Origin: Peribacillus frigoritolerans
Lineage (GTDB): Bacteria; Bacillota; Bacilli; Bacillales; Bacillaceae
Length of the DNA: 64,000 nucleotides
Direction: 5' to 3'
Assembly: GCF_004358755.1 (NCBI RefSeq)
Contig: NZ_SMZY01000004.1
Span: forward strand, 186,001-250,000
Shown here: positions 58,166-64,000 of the stretch, piece by piece
How positions within the stretch are numbered: the stretch's first letter is position 1
How the letters are laid out: each line of letters begins with the position of its first letter
Position numbers and translations under genes: made by a program
Notes under the pieces: model-generated
What the model saw: only the letters and a program-made list of their open reading frames with translations
What the model was told of the DNA's origin: nothing
The model's database searches: none

Positions 58166-59176
58166 TCAGTTCATTAATCTGACAGATTGTCTGAGATTCA
58201 CTTTATATGGAATCACTTTTTTCTCAAAAAAGCTGCTCTCAGACTGGATTTGTTTCAGCAGAAGCGCTGCCCCTTCATCCCCTAGCTTCGTGTAGGAATA
58301 ATGGACACCTGAGAGCTTCAGTCTTGAAGCCTTTGCGAGAACGGTATCATCAAGTCCAAGAACGGAAACGTCCTCTGGTATGGAAAATCCATGGTCCATC
58401 AAACAATTCATCGCTCCTATCGCCATCCCATCGTTAACAGCGATGACGGCACTGAATTTCTTTCCGGACTTTATAATGGCTTCCATTCCCTCATAACCTG
58501 ATTCAATATGATAATTCCCTGTACTTGCAGGTATGCTGTTGATGTCAATATCAGCGCCCTTTAAGGCATCCATGACACCAGCCTTCCTTTCGTTTGCATT
58601 AGCCGAATGCTCTGGTCCGCCAATATACGCAAACGAACGGTGACCAAGCTTCAATAGGTTTTCTGCTGCTTCCTTTGCCATTGAATAATTGGCGAACGTC
58701 ACACAGGGAATCTGCTCCTTTTCTGTATCCTGGAGCAGGACGACAACAGGGATCGGAAGTTTATCAATGATCTCCTTGTGCTCCTTTGTGAAGTTTCTTG
58801 TGGCAAAAAGAATGCCGTCCACTCTTTTTAAGCGGAGAAGTTCAAAATGCTTCTTCTCACTCTCAAAGTTGCCGTTCGAACACGTCATCAAGAGATTAAA
58901 AGCATGTTCTTCAAGGATGTCGCTGACTCCCTGAATGGTGCGCGCCATCCCTTCCCCGGTCAGGTTATGAACGATCATGCCAATTAAATTCGTCCTTTTC
59001 TCTGCCAATTCCCGCGCGAGAATGTTAGGCAGATAGCCAGTTTCTTCAATAATGCTCTCAATGAGCTTTCTGGTGCTTTCTTTGACTGGCCCGGAATTAT
59101 TAAATACTCTGGAAACAGTAGCAATTGAAACTCCTGCTTTTTTAGCCACTTCACTGATATTTATGTCTTTTTTCAA
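58166..59176 (-). CDS. scrR: LacI-family sucrose operon repressor
   Basis: A 336-residue LacI/GalR regulator: helix-turn-helix ISEVAKKAGVSIATVSRVFNNSG at residues 6-28 and hinge to residue 60, then a periplasmic-binding-like sugar domain (NLIGMIVHNLTGEGM, SVLGLDDTVLA). Its place inside scrA-scrB-scrR-malL and the three LacI-type palindromes TGTAAAGCTTTACA in the operon identify its targets. Effector is probably sucrose or a phosphorylated derivative. It lies 50 bases after scrB. Confidence 0.9.
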   Translation of the reverse strand: MKKDINISEVAKKAGVSIATVSRVFNNSGPVKESTRKLIESIIEETGYLPNILARELAEKRTNLIGMIVHNLTGEGMARTIQGVSDILEEHAFNLLMTCSNGNFESEKKHFELLRLKRVDGILFATRNFTKEHKEIIDKLPIPVVVLLQDTEKEQIPCVTFANYSMAKEAAENLLKLGHRSFAYIGGPEHSANANERKAGVMDALKGADIDINSIPASTGNYHIESGYEGMEAIIKSGKKFSAVIAVNDGMAIGAMNCLMDHGFSIPEDVSVLGLDDTVLAKASRLKLSGVHYSYTKLGDEGAALLLKQIQSESSFFEKKVIPYKVNLRQSVRLMN

Positions 59177-59226
59177 ACCTCATCACCCAATTACCGCTGC
59201 AACCTCAGGGGATGAGGCAGCAGACC

Positions 59227-60693
59227 TTAGTAGTTCCACTTTACAGCTTTAAAATTTGCTTCCCCGCCTGCAGCGAAAAATCGAATGCCTTCACTGTCAG
59301 AGGAAGGATAAATCCTTGACGTAAATACTTCTTCTCCATCATTAACAAACACCTCTACCGATGAGACATCGACAAAGATATGTAATTTGATCCTGTGTGA
59401 TTCGAGACGAGTCTTCCTTACTGTACCATATTCCACTCCAGCGGGTGCTCCTGACAAGGAACGGTCGAGAATCACTTTCTTTTCTTTATCTGTATATTTT
59501 ACAACGGTTTTCTCGTTGTGACGAGTCCTCAGTTCAACGCCAAATTCAACCGCACTTTTATTTTCAAATTCAAGAATCATTTCGTACGTTTTACCTGTGA
59601 AGCTTTGGTATTCTTTGTGCCCATCAGCCAAAACATCCTTGATTTCAGCTTTCGCTCCTCTCAGACTTTCAAGCTCTTTGACAGGCTGCTGCAGAAGTTT
59701 CCCATTCAGAAAAGACAGCTCCCTTGGGATGGTCAAACAATGACTCCATCCACCCTCTGCAGCCGGGTCCTCTACGTCGGGAAGGCCCATCCAGCCGATT
59801 AAAATCCGTCTTCCATCAGGGGCCAGCATCGTTTGCGGCGCATAAAAATCAAAACCGCGGTCAAGTTCAAGAAACGGTCCATGTGTAAACACCCCTGTTT
59901 CCAGATTAAGCTTAGATCCAGCCATGTAGCCGGACTGGTAAATGTTATTATATAGATCCCCGTCTGCCTCTAATCCTTGCGGGGAAAAAAGAAAGATTCC
60001 ATGATCTCCGATATCAAAATAATCAGGGCACTCCCACATAAATCCAAATTCCTTCAAATCTATTTGCAGCTCCCCGATCAACTCCCACTCTCTCAAGTTC
60101 TCAGAACGGTACAATAGAGCGGTTCCTGTTAGGTTTTCACGCTGTGCGCCTATCACTGCATAAAAGAAATTTCCCGCCTTCCATAATTTCGGATCGCGAA
60201 AATGCTCGGTATAGCCTTTTGGACTTCCTTTGATCACCGCATCCTTAAATTTGCTGATCTCCCCATTTTTATCCATGACAGCCATACATTGATAAGGTGT
60301 TCTGATCCAATCATCGTCACGGGTGTTGCCTGTATAAAACAAATAAAGCTTCTCCTCATGAGCGAGACCGCTTCCTGAAAAGACGCCGTGGCTTTCGAAA
60401 TAAGACTCAGGCTCAAGTGCAAGACCTGCCTCTTCCCAATGCACCAAATCGCTTGATTTCATATGATACCAATGCTTCATGCCGTGCACTGGCCCAAATG
60501 GAAACCATTGATAAAATAAATGATACTCTCCTTTAAAATATGAAAAGCCGTTCGGATCATTCAGAAGCCCTGTATCAGGCTGAATATGAAAGGATTGGCG
60601 CCAAGGACTGCTTGACACCTTTCCTCTCAATTCTTCTATTTCACCCGGCAGCTGATCCGTGAAACGGCGGTATCGCTGTTCATTTGTCCACAT
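59227..60693 (-). CDS. scrB: Sucrose-6-phosphate hydrolase (GH32)
   Basis: A 488-residue GH32 enzyme cleaving sucrose-6-phosphate after PTS uptake. The nucleophile lies in FHIQPDTGLLNDPNGFSY (WMNDPNG equivalent) near residue 42, RDPKLW is the transition-state stabiliser near 170, and the acid/base Glu is in MWECPDYFDIGD near 225. A C-terminal beta-sandwich follows (VDVSSVEVFVNDGEEVFTSRIYP). It lies 13 bases after scrA, so both are cotranscribed. Confidence 0.95.
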   Translation of the reverse strand: MWTNEQRYRRFTDQLPGEIEELRGKVSSSPWRQSFHIQPDTGLLNDPNGFSYFKGEYHLFYQWFPFGPVHGMKHWYHMKSSDLVHWEEAGLALEPESYFESHGVFSGSGLAHEEKLYLFYTGNTRDDDWIRTPYQCMAVMDKNGEISKFKDAVIKGSPKGYTEHFRDPKLWKAGNFFYAVIGAQRENLTGTALLYRSENLREWELIGELQIDLKEFGFMWECPDYFDIGDHGIFLFSPQGLEADGDLYNNIYQSGYMAGSKLNLETGVFTHGPFLELDRGFDFYAPQTMLAPDGRRILIGWMGLPDVEDPAAEGGWSHCLTIPRELSFLNGKLLQQPVKELESLRGAKAEIKDVLADGHKEYQSFTGKTYEMILEFENKSAVEFGVELRTRHNEKTVVKYTDKEKKVILDRSLSGAPAGVEYGTVRKTRLESHRIKLHIFVDVSSVEVFVNDGEEVFTSRIYPSSDSEGIRFFAAGGEANFKAVKWNY

Positions 60694-60706
60694 CCGTCAT
60701 TCCTCC

Positions 60707-62125
60707 TTATTTATCTCCAAATCTCTTTGATAAGAGGATGGTTGCAATAAAAGTAACGGCCATTGAAATCATAAGACCGATAATAAAATGAAGAATTCCT
60801 CCAGAGCTGATCGCAATAATCCCAGGAATACCTGCAGGTCCGAGACTTACAGACTTCACAAGATAAATCGTAATGTAAGCTGATGAAACAGCTGAACCAA
60901 TTAATGCAGCATAGAAAGGATATCTAAGCTTCAAGTTCACCCCGAACATCGCAGGCTCTGTAATTCCAAGAAGGGCAGATAGTCCTGATGCAGAGGCAAG
61001 GCTTTTCATTTTAGCATTCTTTGTTATAAACAAGACGGCAAGTGCCGCTGCACCCTGAGCGACGTTTGACATCGAGACGATCGGGAACAGGAATGAACCT
61101 CCCGTTTTCGCGATATCAGCAAGCAGCTGTGTCTCAACCGCAATAAAACTGTGGTGCATACCTGTAATGACAATTGGTGCATAAACAAGTCCGAATAATC
61201 CGGCACCAATTGGACCAAGAGTTGAATACAGCCAGACTAAGCTGTCTGTTAACAGCATACCGCCTGTACGCATAACAGGCCCGATGATCGTAAATGTTAA
61301 TGCACCAGTAACCAAAACTGTAAGCAGCGGAGTAAGAAGATTATCCAATGCTGCCGGAATCCATTTTCGGAAGAAGTTTTCAAGTTTTGCAAGCACATAA
61401 GAGGCAGCTAGAACAGGAAGCACCGTTCCCTGGTAGCCAACCTTCGCAATTTCGAGTCCGAGGATATTCCACACCGGAATGTCGCCCTCAGTGACCGCAC
61501 CGCCATAACCCCATCCATTCAGTAAATCAGGATGAACCATAATCATACCCATGACAGCTCCAAGATAAGGATTTCCTCCAAATCTCTTAACAGCCGAAAA
61601 TCCGATTAGAATCGGCAAAAACACAAAGGCAGCGTTTGCAAATGTATTTATCATAGAAGCTAAATCCGCTAAATTAGGGTATACCTGAATCAATGATTTT
61701 TTCTCAAAAAACAAATCAGGAGAAGAAAATATATTGTAGATCCCCATTAATAAACCACCAGCCACGATTGCCGGCAAAATTGGAATAAAAATATCTGAAA
61801 GCATCTTCACAAATTGCTGAACAGGATTTAGCTTTTTTGTGCCTGCTTTTTTAACATCCTCTTTTGTCATGTCACTAATACCGGTCATAGCAGCAAACTC
61901 TTTGTGTACTTCGTTCACTGTGCCTGTCCCGATAATAATTTGATATTGTCCCTCAGTTGCAAAGGTCCCCTTTACTGCATCTATCTCTTCAAGCTTTTTT
62001 TCGTCAACCAGTGACTCGTCTCTCAGCACTAAGCGCAGCCTTGTGGCACAATGCGCGGCAGCCGCTACGTTATCCTTGCCGCCGACGGCTTTTAATACAT
62101 CATTTGCTATTTGTTTGTAATCCAT
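60707..62125 (-). CDS. scrA: PTS sucrose-specific enzyme IIBC
   Basis: A 472-residue PTS transporter: EIIB domain (residues 1-90, phospho-Cys in NVAAAAHCATRLRLVL near residue 26) followed by the EIIC membrane domain (from about 105) with AGITEPAMFG-like LLGITEPAMFGVNLKLRYPF and GMHHSFIAVE. It takes up and phosphorylates sucrose; no EIIA domain is attached, so it uses the glucose EIIA, as for B. subtilis SacP. Preceded by two LacI-type palindromes. First gene of the operon. Confidence 0.93.
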   Translation of the reverse strand: MDYKQIANDVLKAVGGKDNVAAAAHCATRLRLVLRDESLVDEKKLEEIDAVKGTFATEGQYQIIIGTGTVNEVHKEFAAMTGISDMTKEDVKKAGTKKLNPVQQFVKMLSDIFIPILPAIVAGGLLMGIYNIFSSPDLFFEKKSLIQVYPNLADLASMINTFANAAFVFLPILIGFSAVKRFGGNPYLGAVMGMIMVHPDLLNGWGYGGAVTEGDIPVWNILGLEIAKVGYQGTVLPVLAASYVLAKLENFFRKWIPAALDNLLTPLLTVLVTGALTFTIIGPVMRTGGMLLTDSLVWLYSTLGPIGAGLFGLVYAPIVITGMHHSFIAVETQLLADIAKTGGSFLFPIVSMSNVAQGAAALAVLFITKNAKMKSLASASGLSALLGITEPAMFGVNLKLRYPFYAALIGSAVSSAYITIYLVKSVSLGPAGIPGIIAISSGGILHFIIGLMISMAVTFIATILLSKRFGDK

Positions 62126-62142
62126 ATCCGTCTCTCCCTCTT

Positions 62143-62164
62143 AAAATGTAAAGCTTTACATTTT
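62143..62164. promoter_or_regulatory. ScrR-type operator 1 before scrA
   Basis: TGTAAAGCTTTACA core within a perfect 22-base palindrome with AAAA/TTTT flanks, adjacent to the scrA ribosome site. Confidence 0.88.
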
Positions 62165-62197
62165 CTCATAAAAAAATAATTTACTGGATTTTTAAAC

Positions 62198-62219
62198 TTT
62201 ATGTAAAGCTTTACATAAA
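62198..62219. promoter_or_regulatory. ScrR-type operator 2 before scrA
   Basis: The same core in a second 22-base palindrome, centred 55 bases from operator 1. Two sites flanking the promoter suggest looping or cooperative repression. Confidence 0.88.
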
Positions 62220-62350
62220 CTATGAACCTATTGTAAGTTATCATGAAACCGTTGTCAAACAGATTATGAAGACTGAACGAAACTTTCTTAAACTTATCCC
62301 ATACAGCATGGAAGCCAGCCAACTACTGGCTGACTTCAACTAGCTTATTA

Positions 62351-62785
62351 TTATTTATTGACTGATAAATCCTTTTTCAAATAGTGGTGCTTAAAGTCTC
62401 TTCCAACTCCATCAAGTGTGCCGTACACTTCGTACCCGTGCTTTTTGTAAAAATCCACGGCCTGAAAGCTGAGGGTGTCGACTTTTACAAAGTCGCATTT
62501 TTTAAGTTTAGCCAGATTTTCAGCTTCTGCCAGAAGCTTTGATCCGTGGCCTGAATGACGCAGGTCCTCATCGATCATCAGGGTATGAATCTCAAGCCAG
62601 TTCCAGCAGATTTCTCCTAAAATCCCACCGCGGACCATGTCATTTTCATCTTTGAGATACAAGTTAACTTCCTCATACCTGCCGTTTAAATCCTCCGGAA
62701 AGTGCAGGGAATTATACTCATAGAGTTTTTGATTGACGATGTTTTTGCTGTACGGACTATCTTCTTTTAAAATGTAGTAAGTCAT
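62351..62785 (-). CDS. GNAT-family N-acetyltransferase
   Basis: A 144-residue acetyltransferase. The acetyl-CoA loop reads DLRHSGHGSKLLAEAENLA near residue 79, a variant of the Q/RxxGxG/A motif, with IHTLMIDEDLR before it and VDFYKKHGYEVYGTLDG after, typical of GNAT enzymes. The substrate cannot be predicted. Single gene with no clear operon partner; a small AGCCAG/TTGGCT hairpin without T run follows. Confidence 0.9.
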   Translation of the reverse strand: MTYYILKEDSPYSKNIVNQKLYEYNSLHFPEDLNGRYEEVNLYLKDENDMVRGGILGEICWNWLEIHTLMIDEDLRHSGHGSKLLAEAENLAKLKKCDFVKVDTLSFQAVDFYKKHGYEVYGTLDGVGRDFKHHYLKKDLSVNK

Positions 62786-62879
62786 ATGCTGTCTCCCTGT
62801 CTATTTAATATGTTTCTTAATAATTCTTTTTAAAGATGCCAAGTTCCTGTTTCTTTTTGTTTTTTTTCTGCGAAAAAAA

Positions 62880-62905
62880 CAAAAAAGCCAAAGAAACTTT
62901 GACTC
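62880..62905 (-). terminator. Terminator of the cyanophycinase-like gene
   Basis: Minus strand: AGTCAAAG, TTT loop, CTTTGGCT with one G-T pair, then TTTTTTG. Confidence 0.75.
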
Positions 62906-62922
62906 TTTGTTTTGCTTATCGA

Positions 62923-64000
62923 TTAAGGTGTATTTCCATATACCTTGCCGGTTGAAGAACTGATCGTGCCGTTATTGACATTCAGCGTATAAGAAAGGCC
63001 ACCTGACCCTGTCCATGTTGAGAGATTGAACGTGTTTCCATCAGTCAGCTTGTAGATGGAAATATTATTATATGTAAGCGAGCTTCCGCTTACACATCTC
63101 GTTGGCGCCTGATTGGATTTGGCCATGTAAACAGCCGCATTCACTGATCCAGGCTGAGTAACCACTTTGGCTGTTCCGTCTTTTTCAACAAGGAGCGCCG
63201 ATTTTTCATTCAGACCGATGCCTTTAGCAGATGTACCGGTTTCTTCCCCGTCCTGTATGTTGCGAGCCATGAAAGTGAGCAATCTTCCCATACGGTCTCT
63301 TTGCTCAAAATGCGTGTCAGTTTGGATGTTGTTATTGTGCGGAGTCTGAATCAGATAGTCTGTAAAGGAAATGAGAGAGCTGTAAGGGTTAGTAAGTGCA
63401 GTAACAGAGTCAAGCGTTCTTGATCCTGCAGAGATGGCATCATAAATATGATCTCCCTGAATCATGGCACCCGCACTTGTGCCGCCAAACGGAACAGTTT
63501 GAATTCGGTTGTTCAAGGCGGTTAAAGCTTGAGAGCCTTCAAGGAACTCCACATAATCCGCCTGATTTCCACCTGCGAAAAATATAGCTTCTGCTTTGTT
63601 AATTCTGTTGATGAGCGAGGAATCCGAGCCTGCCTGTGTTAAATTGTCTACCACGATAGTATTAACCGAGTTAAGAGGTTTTCCTATGGACTTAGCCAGA
63701 TCATATACATACTGATTGTAGCCGTCAGTACCGGTCGCTCGGAGAATAAGGAAATCTCCCCCGTTTGCCTTTTGAATCATCCATTCAAATGCTTTGTCGA
63801 CATCTGTGCTTCCTCCCATGTAAACCTGACCAAATGAAGTAGTTGTTACTTTATCCGCCGTGCTTCCAGTGGTGTAGAGAGTATACGGTGAAGCAGCAGC
63901 GTCTGCTGAACCCTGAGGTGCCGAAACCGTAAATCCTCCTATTAATGCAGCACAAATCAATAGCTTCTTCCCGGCCACTCGCAAATCTTTTACTCGTTTC
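62923..64000 (-). CDS. Secreted cyanophycinase-like S51 peptidase, 5' end beyond window
   Basis: At least 353 residues. Signal peptide KKLLICAALIGGFTVSAPQGSADA. The serine nucleophile is in GGTSAGAMIQG, and AIFFAGGNQADYVEFL precedes it, both characteristic of cyanophycinase (CphB). A C-terminal extension of about 50 residues rich in Ser/Thr/Asn follows the peptidase. The frame stays open to the right edge, reading KRVKDLRVAGKK before the signal peptide, so the true start is probably just outside; the TTG at 63984 is not required. It would digest cyanophycin or related isoaspartyl peptides outside the cell. Confidence 0.85.
   Translation of the reverse strand, partial: KRVKDLRVAGKKLLICAALIGGFTVSAPQGSADAAASPYTLYTTGSTADKVTTTSFGQVYMGGSTDVDKAFEWMIQKANGGDFLILRATGTDGYNQYVYDLAKSIGKPLNSVNTIVVDNLTQAGSDSSLINRINKAEAIFFAGGNQADYVEFLEGSQALTALNNRIQTVPFGGTSAGAMIQGDHIYDAISAGSRTLDSVTALTNPYSSLISFTDYLIQTPHNNNIQTDTHFEQRDRMGRLLTFMARNIQDGEETGTSAKGIGLNEKSALLVEKDGTAKVVTQPGSVNAAVYMAKSNQAPTRCVSGSSLTYNNISIYKLTDGNTFNLSTWTGSGGLSYTLNVNNGTISSSTGKVYGNTP

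Overview
The window looks like chromosome from a Bacillus-type member of the Bacillaceae (Bacillus, Priestia or Metabacillus-like). Evidence: strong AGGAGG-type ribosome binding sites with ATG/TTG/GTG starts, GC content near 40 percent by eye, CcpA cre boxes, LXG-type polymorphic toxins, SipW/TasA genes, a thermolysin-like protease, and a 14-gene gas vesicle cluster in the order A-P-Q-B-R-N-F-G-L-S-K-J-T-U known from Bacillus (Priestia) megaterium. No rRNA, tRNA, IS element, prophage or CRISPR array was found.

Layout, left to right. (1) 1-2.0 kb: minus-strand type VII-secretion-style effector locus, with an effector, a small helical partner and an overlapping downstream gene cut by the window edge. 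(2) 2.1-7.6 kb: DcuS/CitA-type two-component system and a TctCBA tripartite carboxylate transporter with a cre box at its head. (3) 7.8-9.5 kb: glnS, unexpected in Bacillus. (4) 10.1-14.5 kb: NAD salvage cluster nrtR-pncA-pncB-nadD-like-nadE, with palindromic candidate NrtR operators. (5) 14.7-19.2 kb: LXG toxin locus with HNH-like toxin and SUKH-like immunity gene, plus a decayed orphan toxin tip joined through a duplicated pre-toxin segment. (6) 20-23.3 kb: 2-hydroxyacid dehydrogenase, a MurE paralogue lacking both diaminopimelate signatures, and a coiled-coil protein. (7) 23.4-27.6 kb: lytST-cstA module with lytS frameshifted, cstA followed by an overlapping 49-residue membrane protein. (8) 27.6-29.3 kb: xpaC-telA. 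(9) 29.6-36.6 kb: gas vesicle operon.

(10) 37.0-40.2 kb: third type-VII-associated locus, YfjA-D-like, including a 52-residue protein. (11) 40.6-46.3 kb: secreted GH16 beta-glucanase, NprR-like regulator and neutral protease. (12) 46.5-48.3 kb: DUF4047-sipW-TasA/CalY fibre operon. (13) 48.5-51.8 kb: proline genes proI-proB-proA. (14) 52.2-56.2 kb: broken nnrD, CtaG-like and DUF2243 membrane proteins, a candidate structured RNA, a type I signal peptidase and small proteins. (15) 56.4-62.2 kb: sucrose/alpha-glucoside operon scrA-scrB-scrR-alpha-glucosidase with three identical LacI-type operators. (16) 62.3-64 kb: GNAT acetyltransferase and a secreted cyanophycinase-like S51 peptidase running off the edge.

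The most coherent systems are the gas vesicle operon, the NrtR-controlled NAD salvage cluster, the LXG toxin locus with its recombined orphan tip, and the CcpA/LytT-controlled carboxylate and pyruvate uptake genes. The least explained items are the MurE paralogue, the candidate RNA at 54.5 kb, the effector at 0.2-1.6 kb and several small proteins. All database-type identifications are from memory of family motifs; no searches were run.
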